From Paracoccus hibiscisoli (GTDB taxonomy: Bacteria > Pseudomonadota > Alphaproteobacteria > Rhodobacterales > Rhodobacteraceae), in NCBI RefSeq assembly GCF_005048265.1, contig NZ_SUNH01000026.1:1-34495 (forward strand): DNA of 34,495 nt, written 5' to 3'. The notes beneath the pieces were generated by a model. The model did no database searches. It saw nothing but the letters and a program-made list of their open reading frames with translations, and was not told where the DNA came from. This document shows, one piece after another, positions 24,590 through 32,542 of this stretch (position 1 is the first letter of the stretch; every line of letters starts with the position of its first letter). The position numbers and the translations under genes are program-made.

Positions 24590-26128
24590 ATGACAACCCA
24601 GATCCTGCCCCTGACCGCCTTTGGCCCCCTGTTGCTTGTTGCTGCGGCCCTGCTGACCCGGGTCAGGCCCGGCCCGCGCCTGGCGGAAACCGCGGCGCTG
24701 TGCGCCTTGGCCCTGTCACTGGCCGGGGCGGTGCAGCTGATGACCGGCGGGGCGCAAGCGCTGGCCCTGTCGCCGGGGGTCCGCCTGACGCTGGATGCGA
24801 TCGGGGTCACCATGGCGGTGCTGGTCGCCTTCGTCGGCTGGATCGTCCTGCGCTATTGCCGGACCTATCTGCACGGAGAGGCGCGCGCCCCCCGGGCGCA
24901 GGCGGGCATCCTGATCGTGCTGGCCGCGGTGCTGGTTCTTGTGCAGGCCGGCGATCTGGCGCTGATGGCGGTCTGCACGATGGTCATCGGCGCGGCGATG
25001 CGCGACCTGCTGCTGTTCTATCCCGATCGGCCCGCGGCACGGCGTGCGGCGGCCAAGTTCGTGCGGGTCTGGGGTGCGGGAGACGTGGCGCTGGTTCTGG
25101 CCGCGGTCATGGCGTGGGTCGCCTTCGGCACGACCGATCTGGCCACGCTAAAGGCTGCGGCAACCGGGCCGCTGACCCCCGCCGCGCAGGGGGCGGTTGC
25201 GGCGCTGGTGCTGACGGCGCTGCTGAAATCGGCGGCCTTTCCCCTGCATGGCTGGCTGACCGAGGTGATGGAGGCCCCGACCCCGGTCTCGGCGCTGCTG
25301 CATGCGGGGGTCATCAATGCGGGCGGCCTGCTGCTGATCCGCACGGCCGATCTGGTCCAGGCCAGCCCCGGCGCGATGGCGGTGCTGGTCACCATGGGCG
25401 GTCTGACCGCGCTGTTCGGGGCGGCGGTCATGCTGATCCAAAGCGCGGTCAAGACGGCCTTGGCGTGGTCCACCGTCGCGCAGATGGGGTTCATGCTGAT
25501 GCAATGCGGGCTGGGCCTGTGGTCGCTGGCACTGCTGCATATCGTGGCGCATGGGCTGTACAAGGCGCATGGGTTCCTGGCCTCGGGCAACGCGGTCGCG
25601 GCGGTGGCCGCGGCGGGTCGCCCCGGCCCCGTCGCCGTGCCGGGCATCGGTGCCGTCGCGCAGGCCTTTGCGCTGGCCCTTGCCCTTTATGCGACTGTCG
25701 CGCTTGGATTCGCGGCGATCGGCGGCCAGAAATCGGCGCAGGCGCTGGCCTTGGGTGCGATCCTGATCTTCGGCACCGCCTATCTGGTCGCGCAAGGGCT
25801 GGCCGATGCCGCCCCGCGGGCGCTGACGCGGCGCACGGCGATGGCATCGGTCGCGGCGGCGCTTGGCTATTTCGGCTTTCACCTGCTGGCAGGCGCACTG
25901 TGGGGGCCGCATCTGCCGCTGCCGCCGTCGCCAGGCGCGCTGGAATGGGCGCTGATCGCGCTGGCGGTGATCTCGTTCGGGATGGTCGCGGTGGCGCAGG
26001 CGCTGTTTCCGCTGTGGGCGCATCACCCGGCGATGGCGGGACTGCGCGTCCACCTGGCCAACGGGCTGTACCTGAACGCCCTGTTCGACCGGCTGATCGG
26101 CGGCTTTCGCGCCGCGCGGTCCAGCTGA
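24590..26128 (+). CDS. dabB: DabB, proton-conducting subunit of DAB inorganic carbon accumulation complex
   Basis: A 512-residue NuoL/antiporter-like membrane protein. Family marks are RDLLLFYPDRPAARRAAAKF, ALLKSAAFPLHGWLTEVMEA and PTPVSALLHAGVINAGGLLL, then VKTALAWSTVAQMGFMLMQC and HGLYKAHGFLASGNAV. The HAGVINAGG and YKAHGFLASG stretches separate DabB from ordinary NuoL. In the DAB complex DabB carries the cation flux that drives DabA. ATG 24590 has GGAG 8 bases ahead; an in-frame ATG at 24542 is the alternative. A frame stays open upstream across lysR but is not coding. It is followed by dabA after 30 bases. About 13 helices are expected. Confidence 0.93.
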   Translation: MTTQILPLTAFGPLLLVAAALLTRVRPGPRLAETAALCALALSLAGAVQLMTGGAQALALSPGVRLTLDAIGVTMAVLVAFVGWIVLRYCRTYLHGEARAPRAQAGILIVLAAVLVLVQAGDLALMAVCTMVIGAAMRDLLLFYPDRPAARRAAAKFVRVWGAGDVALVLAAVMAWVAFGTTDLATLKAAATGPLTPAAQGAVAALVLTALLKSAAFPLHGWLTEVMEAPTPVSALLHAGVINAGGLLLIRTADLVQASPGAMAVLVTMGGLTALFGAAVMLIQSAVKTALAWSTVAQMGFMLMQCGLGLWSLALLHIVAHGLYKAHGFLASGNAVAAVAAAGRPGPVAVPGIGAVAQAFALALALYATVALGFAAIGGQKSAQALALGAILIFGTAYLVAQGLADAAPRALTRRTAMASVAAALGYFGFHLLAGALWGPHLPLPPSPGALEWALIALAVISFGMVAVAQALFPLWAHHPAMAGLRVHLANGLYLNALFDRLIGGFRAARSS

Positions 26129-26158
26129 TCCCTACCCCCCATTTCCGCTGAGGTTCCC

Positions 26159-28549
26159 ATGTTCCACGATCACGCCGGCGTCACCCCCGATCATGCGGCC
26201 AGCCTGCTGGCGGCCGCGACCCAGGCCGCACGCACCATCCCCCCGGCTTTCCCGCTGACGGCCACCGTCGCGGTGAACCCCTTTCTGGGCCAGTCGGACG
26301 ATGACCTGGCCACCGCCTCGGCCAGACTGGCCCGCGTCGCGGGGCTGTCGGCAACCCGCCCGCGGGCCGCGTTCGGGGCGATGATGGCAGACGGGCGCAT
26401 CACCGACGACGACCTGGCGGCGGCGCTGATCGCCTGCCCGTCGGCGCTGAAGCCGGTCGACCTGGGCATGCTGAAGCTGCGGCTGAACGCGACCGCGCCG
26501 ATCCCCCCCGCCCTGCCGACGGTCGCCGATCTGGCCGCACGCCATGACGGCACCGACTGGCCCGAGGTCATTGCCCGCAGCATCGGCCTGTGGGCCGCGG
26601 GGCGCTTTGATCAGGGCCAGGCGCTGTGGACGCCCGCGCCCGGCACCAGCGCGCTTGCGGCGTGGAAGGAATGGGCGACCCATGACCTAACGCCGGAAAT
26701 CGCGGGCCTGCGCGGCTTCTGCGCCCATGTCGCAGCCGCCCCCGACCGGGCGGAACGCGTCATCCTGCGGGCGGCCGAACGGCTGGCCCTGACGCCCGAC
26801 GCGGCGCCGACCGCGTTCCATCGGCTGCTGGTCGATCTGGGGGGCTGGGCACAGCACGCGCGATGGCTGTCCTGGCAGGCCGAACAGGCGGGGGGCACCG
26901 ATGGCACCCTGATCGACCTGCTGGCGATCCGCCTGATCTGGGAGGAGGCGCTGCTGGCGCATTGCCCTGACCTGGCCGATCCCTGGGCCGACGCGGTGCG
27001 CGCGCATGCGCGGCCGGTCCAGCCATCGGCCGATCAGGTCGCGGATGCGATCGCCCAGGACGCGGCCGAGCGCGCTTATCAGCGCGGCCTTGCGGCATGC
27101 CTGTCGGGGTCGCGCCCGACCCTGTCCCGTCCGGCGATGCAGGCGGCGTTCTGCATCGACGTCCGGTCCGAACCTTTTCGCCGCGCGCTGGAGGAGGTCG
27201 CCCCGGACGCCGAGACCTATGGCTTTGCGGGCTTCTTCGGCCTGCCATTGCAGCATCACACCCAGGCCAGCGTCCGGGCGGTGCCGCATCTGCCGGTGCT
27301 GCTGACCCCCTCGCTTGACGCCACCAGCCAGGATCAGGCCGAGGATGCCGCGCGCATCGCCGCCCGGGCCACGCGGGCCTGGGACCGGTTCCGGCAGGCC
27401 GCGGTGTCGTCCTTTGCCTTTGTCGAGGCGGTCGGGCCGCTCTACGGGATGAAGCTGCTGAAGGGGGCGATGGGCCGCGACGCCGCCCCTGCCCCTGCGG
27501 GCGCGCCCCGCCTGTCCGCGCCGATGTCGACGGCGGACAAGGGACGGCTGGCCGCCACCATCCTGCGCGCCATGGGCCTGGTCGCGGGGCATGCAAGGCT
27601 GGTCCTGCTGGTCGGCCACGGCGCCAGCATGACGAACAACCCGCATCACAGCGCCTATCACTGCGGCGCCTGCGGCGGCCAGACCGGAGAGGTTTCGGCT
27701 CGCGTGCTGGCGGACCTGCTGAACGACCCCCAGACACGGGCGGCCCTGCCCGATCACGGCATCACGTTGCCCGATGATACGCTGTTCGTCGCGGCGCTGC
27801 ATGACACAACGACGGACCATGTGGCGCTGTACGAGGTCAATGCACCGGCCAGCCATGCGAGTGATCTGGACCGGGCTGCGAACTGGCTGGCCCGCGCGGC
27901 GGCGCGCAACCGCACGGCGCGAGCGACCCGTCTGCCGAGTGCGACGCCTGCCACGGTGGCGGCGCGCGCGTCGAACTGGGCCGAGACGCGGCCGGAATGG
28001 GGGCTGGCCGGATGCGCCGCCTTCATCGCCGCGCCGCGCGCCGTCACGCGCGGGATCGACCTGGGCGGGCGCGCCTTCCTGCACAGCTATGACCGCGCGC
28101 TGGACCCTGATTTCACGGTTCTGGAGCTGATCCTGACCGCCCCGGTCGTCGTCGCCAGCTGGATCAGCCTGCAATACTATGGCTCGACCGTGGCCCCGCC
28201 CCTGTTCGGGGGCGGCACCAAGCTGATCCACAACGTCACCGGCGGCATCGGCGTGGTCGAGGGCAATGGCGGCCGGCTGCGCCCCGGCCTGCCGTGGCAG
28301 GCGGTCCATGACGGCACCCGCACCGTCCACGACCCGCTGCGGCTGACGGTGATGCTGGACGCCCCGACATCCGCCATCGACGCGATCCTTGGTCGCCATC
28401 CGGACGTGGCGCGCCTGTTCGACAACGGCTGGCTGCATCTGCTGGCGCTGGAGGGGGGCCGCGTCGTCGCACGCCATCGTCCCGGAAAGGGCTGGCGTAA
28501 GGAGACGAGTGGAGGAACTCCCCCTTTTAACGGCAACAAGCCGTATTGA
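26159..28549 (+). CDS. dabA: DabA, DUF2309 carbonic-anhydrase-like subunit of DAB complex
   Basis: A 796-residue DUF2309 protein that hydrates CO2 to bicarbonate in one direction when coupled to DabB. The zinc site resembles beta-carbonic anhydrase: Cys332 and Asp334 in AAFCIDVRSEPFRRALE, His487 in LLVGHGASMTNNPHHSAYHC and Cys502 in YHCGACGGQTGEVSARVL. The spacing of His and Cys (15) is that of studied DabA proteins. The N-terminus NPFLGQ and the C-terminal KLIHNVTGGIGVVEGNGGRL are conserved. The start has GAGG ahead. The last residues after HRPGKGW (RKETSGGTPPFNGNKPY) do not look native, and the stop codon is formed by the first bases of an IS3 element (TGA at 28547). The core seems intact. 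Confidence 0.93.
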   Translation: MFHDHAGVTPDHAASLLAAATQAARTIPPAFPLTATVAVNPFLGQSDDDLATASARLARVAGLSATRPRAAFGAMMADGRITDDDLAAALIACPSALKPVDLGMLKLRLNATAPIPPALPTVADLAARHDGTDWPEVIARSIGLWAAGRFDQGQALWTPAPGTSALAAWKEWATHDLTPEIAGLRGFCAHVAAAPDRAERVILRAAERLALTPDAAPTAFHRLLVDLGGWAQHARWLSWQAEQAGGTDGTLIDLLAIRLIWEEALLAHCPDLADPWADAVRAHARPVQPSADQVADAIAQDAAERAYQRGLAACLSGSRPTLSRPAMQAAFCIDVRSEPFRRALEEVAPDAETYGFAGFFGLPLQHHTQASVRAVPHLPVLLTPSLDATSQDQAEDAARIAARATRAWDRFRQAAVSSFAFVEAVGPLYGMKLLKGAMGRDAAPAPAGAPRLSAPMSTADKGRLAATILRAMGLVAGHARLVLLVGHGASMTNNPHHSAYHCGACGGQTGEVSARVLADLLNDPQTRAALPDHGITLPDDTLFVAALHDTTTDHVALYEVNAPASHASDLDRAANWLARAAARNRTARATRLPSATPATVAARASNWAETRPEWGLAGCAAFIAAPRAVTRGIDLGGRAFLHSYDRALDPDFTVLELILTAPVVVASWISLQYYGSTVAPPLFGGGTKLIHNVTGGIGVVEGNGGRLRPGLPWQAVHDGTRTVHDPLRLTVMLDAPTSAIDAILGRHPDVARLFDNGWLHLLALEGGRVVARHRPGKGWRKETSGGTPPFNGNKPY

Positions 28550-28573
28550 ACCGCCCCGGGTTTACCGGAGAGT
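28547..28573. repeat. IS3 left inverted repeat
   Basis: It starts TGAACCGCCCCGGGTTTACC and pairs with 30308-30334 with one difference (G or A at position 14). Confidence 0.9.
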
Positions 28574-28596
28574 AAAACTCTCAAAGGGTAAGCCTC

Positions 28597-28907
28597 ATGA
28601 CAGAAAAGAAACACACCCCGAGCTACACGGCCGAGTTCCGCGCGCGCGGCGTTCGGCTTTTCCGCGACCATCGTTCTGATTACAGCAGCGACAGTGCCGC
28701 CTACCGGGCAATTGCCTCGAAGCTGTGTTGTTCGTCTTTCAGCCGGCGGGACTGGTATCGGCGCGCCGCGCGTGATGCAGGCGAACTGTCCGGACCGACG
28801 AGCGAGGAAAAGGCACGAATCAAAGCCTTGGAGCGTGAGAACCGTGAACTCAGGCAAGCCAACGAGATCCTTCGCAAGGCATCAGCGTATTTTGCGATGG
28901 CGGAGCT
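28597..28907 (+). pseudogene. IS3-family orfA, split by IS110
   Basis: From ATG 28597 (MTEKKHTPSYTAEFRARGVR) the frame runs through the helix-turn-helix and the leucine zipper KALERENRELRQANEILRKA to AYFAMAEL at 28907. The family ends AYFAQAELDRPFRK; here the missing tail is found at 30060-30083 (LDHPFRK and stop), on the far side of the IS110 element. So orfA was complete apart from the insertion. The frame stays open into the IS110 left end to 29058, but that extension is not coding. Cys-Ser-Ser-Phe in KLCCSSFSRRDWY departs from the usual GCSPDSLRVW. Confidence 0.85.
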
Positions 28908-28944
28908 TGTCTTATGGAATCCGTGGCTGTTGAGGCAAAAGGGA

Positions 28945-29100
28945 GCCGCTGCCCGGCACCGCAAACTGCGGGGCAGCGGCGGGGGTGGCGTCGTGCGGAG
29001 CTTGGTCTTGCAGGACCGCGGTCGAGTTGACGAGCCCCCGTCTTTTCTGACGACCTGAACGGATACGTGGGCTTCGGGCCCGAACGACAAGCAAAAGTGG
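28945..29100 (+). ncRNA. IS110 bridge RNA with target-binding and donor-binding loops
   Basis: Three foldable units lie in the order known from IS621. (1) A 5' hairpin, 28945-28980: 10 paired bases (gccgctgccc with gggcagcggc) and an inner cgca/tgcg pair. (2) Target loop, 28981-29039: stem ggggg (28981-28985) with ccccc (29035-29039) and cgtc (28989-28992) with gacg (29029-29032); inner hairpin ggtc/gacc (29004-29007, 29014-29017). Its left guide gcggagct (28995-29002) equals the left flank 28900-28907; its right guide ggtcgag (29020-29026) is the complement of the right flank 30060-30066. (3) Donor loop, 29042-29097: stem ctttt with aaaag, inner gggc/gccc; left guide aacggatac (29058-29066) equals the right end 30052-30060, and gacaag (29086-29091) is the complement of the left end 28906-28911. 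RNA ends are estimated. Confidence 0.8.
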
Positions 29101-29108
29101 AAAGAAAG

Positions 29109-30047
29109 ATGGCCAAGGATACCATCGGCATCGACGTCTCGAAAGACCGTCTCGACGCATTCTGGCATTCCCGATCCGAAGCGCGCCGCCTGCCGAACAC
29201 GGATGAAGGGTTCGGCCAGATGTGCGACTGGCTTGGTGAGGAGGAGGGTGTGCTGATCGTCTTCGAGGCGACCGGCGCCTACCATCGTGGCCTGGAGCGA
29301 CATCTCAGCCTGGCAGGGCGGCCCTTCATTAAAGTCAATCCAAAGCAGGCGCGCCGATTTGCACAGGCCATTGGTCGACTGGCGAAGACCGACAGCGTCG
29401 ATGCCAGGATGCTGGCGCGCATGGGGGTGGTGCTCGATCTGGCCCCACAGGATGTCGAGGGCGAAGAGGTTCATGATCCCAGGGAGTTGCTGACAGCCCG
29501 CCGGGCCCTCGTCAGGGATCAGGTCACTGCGAAGACCAGACTTGCTACGGCAATCAATCCGCTCGTGCGAGAACAGATCTGTCGCCGCATTGATGACATT
29601 GGCACCGATATCAAGGCGCTTGATGAAGTAATCGCGCAGATCGCCAAGCAGCGAGGCACCCTCGAAGAGCGCATTCGTCGATTGATGACCATCCCGGGGA
29701 TCGGCCGTCTGACCGCCACCACAATGCTGATCGACATGCCAGAACTGGGGCATCTCGACAGCAAGAAGATCACTGCTCTGGCCGGGTTGGCGCCAATGAC
29801 GCAGCAGTCTGGAAAGTGGCAGGGCAAGGAACGCGTTACCGGCGGCCGGTCATCAATCCGGCGGGCAATCTACATGCCGACGCTGGTCGCGATCCGTTTC
29901 AATCGAGATCTTCATGACAAGAATCAGCAGCTCGTGAAGGCCGGTAAAGCCAAGAAAGTAGCAATCACCGCCGTCATGCGCCGCATGTTGGTTCTCGCGA
30001 ACACGCTGCTGCGCGACGCCCGCGATTGGCAGCCGGAGCGCCCTTGA
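29109..30047 (+). CDS. IS110-family transposase (bridge-RNA-guided DEDD recombinase)
   Basis: A 312-residue recombinase. The N-terminal RuvC-like domain has the four acidic residues Asp9 (GIDVSKDRLDAF), Glu53 (IVFEATGAYHRG), Asp95 and Asp98 (LAKTDSVDARMLARMG). The C-terminal Tnp_20 domain has MTIPGIGRLTATTMLIDMPE and the serine pair in GGRSSIRRAIY (about Ser248-Ser249), the catalytic serine region. The long coiled region between them is present. ATG 29109 has GAAAGAAAG ahead; the frame opens earlier at 29067 within the bridge RNA donor loop, which is not translated by this reading. Full length and undamaged. The RNA upstream places it in the IS110 subgroup (not IS1111). Confidence 0.93.
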   Translation: MAKDTIGIDVSKDRLDAFWHSRSEARRLPNTDEGFGQMCDWLGEEEGVLIVFEATGAYHRGLERHLSLAGRPFIKVNPKQARRFAQAIGRLAKTDSVDARMLARMGVVLDLAPQDVEGEEVHDPRELLTARRALVRDQVTAKTRLATAINPLVREQICRRIDDIGTDIKALDEVIAQIAKQRGTLEERIRRLMTIPGIGRLTATTMLIDMPELGHLDSKKITALAGLAPMTQQSGKWQGKERVTGGRSSIRRAIYMPTLVAIRFNRDLHDKNQQLVKAGKAKKVAITAVMRRMLVLANTLLRDARDWQPERP

Positions 30048-30079
30048 CCAAAACGGATACTCGACCACCCATTCCGTAA

Positions 30080-30319
30080 ATGATCGCTGAAAGCATCAAC
30101 GGCCTTTTCAAAACCGAGGTCATCAAGTTCCTCGGCCCTTCGAAGTCCGTTGGTCAGGTCGAATGGGAAACCTTGAAATGGGTCGACTGGTATAACAACA
30201 CCCGCCTGCACAGCGCCATTGGCTATGTCACGCCGCAAGAAGCAGAGGAGGCCTTCTATGCAAACTTGAAAGCTGTCGAAAAAAGTCCCCTAATTATTGA
30301 ACCAGAAACTCTCCGGTAA
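30080..30319 (+). pseudogene. IS3-family orfB with large internal deletion
   Basis: The ATG at 30080 overlaps the orfA stop (AAATGATC), as expected for orfB. After only Met-Ile-Ala the sequence jumps to ESINGLFKTEVIKFLGPSKS, the last catalytic Glu region, and continues VGQVEWETLKWVDWYNNTRL to the end. About 200 codons, including both catalytic aspartates, are deleted in frame. The join lies at ATCGCTGAAAGC, where GCTGA could be shared by both sides. The remaining 79-residue frame has no transposase activity. Confidence 0.85.
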
Positions 30320-30334
30320 ATCCGGGGCGGTTCA
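30308..30334. repeat. IS3 right inverted repeat
   Basis: It ends GGGGCGGTTCA and is the inverted partner of 28547-28573, with 26 of 27 bases matching. Confidence 0.9.
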
Positions 30335-30859
30335 CACGTGCCAGTTGGCGAACATGTTTTTCAACGCCCGCCCGCCTTTACCGAACCAGAATTCTACCCA
30401 TAAAAGGATGGGCACAGTTCCCGGCGACCAAGCCTTCGGTACCCGGCTTTGCTACCCTACAATCGTAGATTATAGTGGAACGGATGTCATACCAATTTGC
30501 AGGCACAGACCCTTCTGGAAAAAAAGGACTGCGCTGCCGTCCGTGACCGAACAGACTAAAGGTATCAAACGATACCAAATCAATTGTGCCGGTTCGGGTC
30601 CAGAGAAACTTCCGCACGTAAACCAACAACACGGGCGACACTTTGGCGCGCACGATCAGTTTCGCTCGAGCGGAAGCCAAGATGGGATGAGGACTTGTGG
30701 CTCCTAGGCGCGCTCACTGGCGACCGCGCCGCATCAACCCATATCAGACCTGGCAAACCCGCAGCAGACAGGCATATCAGGCCGCGCAGCAGGAAGCCCC
30801 GGGCATGAAAGGCGACGTGCAGCGGCAGACTGGACGCAACAGCCTAAGTGACGATTGCC
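30335..30859. other. Non-coding or unrecognised stretch after the IS3 element
   Basis: The first 330 bases are poorer in G and C than the rest of the window. A minus-strand frame of 100 codons (30378-30680) exists but has no recognisable motif and no clear ribosome binding site. From about 30700 the composition returns to normal; RINPYQTWQTRSRQAYQAAQ on the plus strand looks protein-like but belongs to no family I can name. Since the IS3 element lacks a target duplication, this stretch may have been brought here by a deletion or recombination. Confidence 0.45.
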
Positions 30860-31075
30860 TCAAGCCTGTCCCGGCCGCATGCGCTGTTGCATGATAGTAA
30901 ACGGAGTCGAAAACAGAGATACCATGACCACATAAGAGATCATCAGCCCCAGCACCATTGGCACCAGAACGCCCGAGGCGATGTGGAAGAACCACCCCAG
31001 CATCAGCGCCAGCATGACGCCCAGCGTGATGTTCAAAAGGGCCGGTGGTGCGGCGGTCGGCGTGGGCTGTGTCAT
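30860..31075 (-). pseudogene. N-terminal fragment of an AI-2E family transporter
   Basis: The frame begins MTQPTPTAAPPALLNITLGV and has two hydrophobic segments, LGVMLALMLGWFFHIASG and VLVPMVLGLMISYVVM, which resemble the first helices of AI-2E (PerM-like) permeases with their conserved G-x-x-xx-P-x-VLG turn. After YVVM the likeness ends (SLFSTPFTIMQQRMRPGQA) and a stop follows at 30860. The family is about 350 residues, so only the first fifth remains. It starts 29 bases after the GntP gene, on the same strand, so it was probably the next gene of that operon. Confidence 0.6.
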
Positions 31076-31104
31076 GACGATCCCGAAGCTCTGTCCCTAT
31101 CGGG

Positions 31105-32541
31105 TTAGAAGGAACCGAAGGCTGTGCCAAGCACGATCACGGCCACAAGGGCAACAAGCGCGCTGACAATGGCGGCCATGACGATGTCCAGATAGCTTTC
31201 GCGATGCGTGCAGCCACAGACCGCAAGCATCGTGACCACCGCGCCATTATGCGGCAAGCTGTCCAGCGTACCCGAGGCGATCACGGCCACCCGGTGCATC
31301 AGCGCAGGGTCCAGCCCTGTGTCTGACGCGATCTGCATGAAGGTGGGGCCAAGGGCCTGCAGCGCAATGGTCATCCCGCCCGAAGCCGATCCGGTCAACG
31401 CGGCAAGGATGTTCGTCGCTACCGCCAGTGACACGAGCGGCCCGCCTCCGATGCCCAGAACCCAGTCCCGCACCATCTCGAACGCAGGCAGGGCCGCCAC
31501 GACCGCGCCGAACCCCACAAGGCTTGCCACGCTCATGATCGGAAGTACTGCGGCCGTCGCGCCCGAGTCGATGCTTTCGCGCAGATTGCGAAAGCGGCGC
31601 CGGTTCATGGCAACCAGCACGATGCAGGCGACCAGAAGCGCAAGCGCCACCGACCAGACCCCGCCGACAGCCGACAGGGTGGTTTCGCCCCATGCGGGCT
31701 GCGAGAGGAAATCGAAATCCATGCTGGGCAGCACGAACTGCGTCAGGATCAGGTTGACCACGACAACCAGAACCAGCGGCAGAATGGCCAGGCCGATCGG
31801 TGGCCGCCCGCCCCAGGATCCGGCGCGGCTGATCTCGGCAGGGTCAAACTCGCGTGCGGTGCTGGCCAGCTCGCGCGAGACGGCGGAGCCTTTTTCGGCC
31901 GCGCCATAACCCTCGCCCCGCGCCTTGGCCTGACGTTCGCGGAAGGAAAGCCAGCCCAGGCCGATGGCCGCCATGATGATGCTGGCTATGATGCCAAGCC
32001 CAGGTGCGGCAAAGGGGGTGGTACCAAAGAACGGCATCGGAATCGCGTTCTGGATCGCAGGCGTTCCCGGCATGGCCGACATGGTGAAGGTCGAGGTTCC
32101 AAGCGCGAGTGCCGCCGGAAGCAGCCTGCGCGGCACGCTTCCCGCCTTGAACAGCGCCTGCCCCATTGGCGCCAGAACGAAGAACGCCACAAACAGGCTG
32201 ACACCGCCATAGGTGACCATCGCGCCCGCAGCCACCACGGCAAGGATCGCCCGCGAGGGGCCGAGCCGGCGCGTCATGTAATCGGCGATCGCTGAAACCG
32301 ATCCGCTGTCGTCCATCAGCTTGCCGAACAATGCGCCCAGCAGGAAAAGCGGAAAGAACTGCGCCACAAACCCCGCCGCCGCAGGCATGAAGGTCTGCGT
32401 CCAGTGCGCCAGCATCGGCTGACCGGAAAAAAGCGCCGCCACCGCAGCAGCCAAAGGCGCCAGCAGCAGGATTGTCCAACTGCGGAACGCAAGCACCATG
32501 ATCAGGGCAAGGCCCAACAGAATACCCAGCAGACCCAGCAT
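31105..32541 (-). CDS. GntP family permease
   Basis: A 478-residue inner-membrane permease with about 12-14 helices. The N-terminal half has FLLGALFGKLMDDSGSVSAI and SLFVAFFVLAPMGQALF, and a characteristic stretch FTMSAMPGTPAIQNAIPMPF. The C-terminal half has AALTGSASGGMTIALQALGP and ASGTLDSLPHNGAVVTMLAV. These are marks of the GntP/gluconate:H+ symporter family; the subgroup next to patatin genes is often assigned to D-3-hydroxybutyrate or similar short acids. It starts one base after the patatin stop, so both are co-translated. The true substrate is not visible. Confidence 0.9.
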   Translation of the reverse strand: MLGLLGILLGLALIMVLAFRSWTILLLAPLAAAVAALFSGQPMLAHWTQTFMPAAAGFVAQFFPLFLLGALFGKLMDDSGSVSAIADYMTRRLGPSRAILAVVAAGAMVTYGGVSLFVAFFVLAPMGQALFKAGSVPRRLLPAALALGTSTFTMSAMPGTPAIQNAIPMPFFGTTPFAAPGLGIIASIIMAAIGLGWLSFRERQAKARGEGYGAAEKGSAVSRELASTAREFDPAEISRAGSWGGRPPIGLAILPLVLVVVVNLILTQFVLPSMDFDFLSQPAWGETTLSAVGGVWSVALALLVACIVLVAMNRRRFRNLRESIDSGATAAVLPIMSVASLVGFGAVVAALPAFEMVRDWVLGIGGGPLVSLAVATNILAALTGSASGGMTIALQALGPTFMQIASDTGLDPALMHRVAVIASGTLDSLPHNGAVVTMLAVCGCTHRESYLDIVMAAIVSALVALVAVIVLGTAFGSF

Positions 32542-32542
32542 G

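Larger units (their letters stand above)
28906..30061 (+). mobile_element. IS110-family element with its bridge RNA, core CT
   Basis: The element is placed exactly because it interrupts a recognisable IS3 orfA: sense ends at AEL (28907) and resumes DHPFRK (30063). The dinucleotide CT lies at both edges (28906-28907 and 30060-30061), as expected of an IS110 core. No terminal inverted repeats are needed in this family. Inside are a ~200-base non-coding left end with a bridge RNA and one recombinase gene at 29109-30047, followed by only 12 non-coding bases to the right edge. Nothing in it is damaged. Confidence 0.88.
28547..30334 (+). mobile_element. IS3-family element, deleted inside and interrupted by IS110
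   Basis: The inverted repeats 28547-28573 and 30308-30334 agree at 26 of 27 positions (TGAACCGCCCCGG start). Between them lie orfA, split by the IS110 element at 28906-30061, and an orfB reduced to its first three and last ~75 codons. The bases on the two sides (tat and cac) do not form a target duplication, so one flank was probably replaced by recombination. The first three bases supply the stop codon of dabA. Confidence 0.88.

Noticed and set aside
26687..28477. A 596-codon open frame antisense to dabA, and other long antisense frames across dabB
   Set aside because: The sequence is very rich in Arg, Gln, Asp and Gly with no domain pattern, as expected of a shadow frame opposite a GC-rich gene. 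The dabA frame has clear catalytic motifs.
28908..29058. Continuation of IS3 orfA into the IS110 left end as a fusion protein
   Set aside because: The frame is open by chance; this stretch is accounted for by the bridge RNA structure and guide matches.
30378..30680. A 100-codon minus frame after the IS3 element
   Set aside because: No recognisable motif, no clear ribosome binding site, and it lies in AT-richer sequence of unknown origin. Kept only as a remark.
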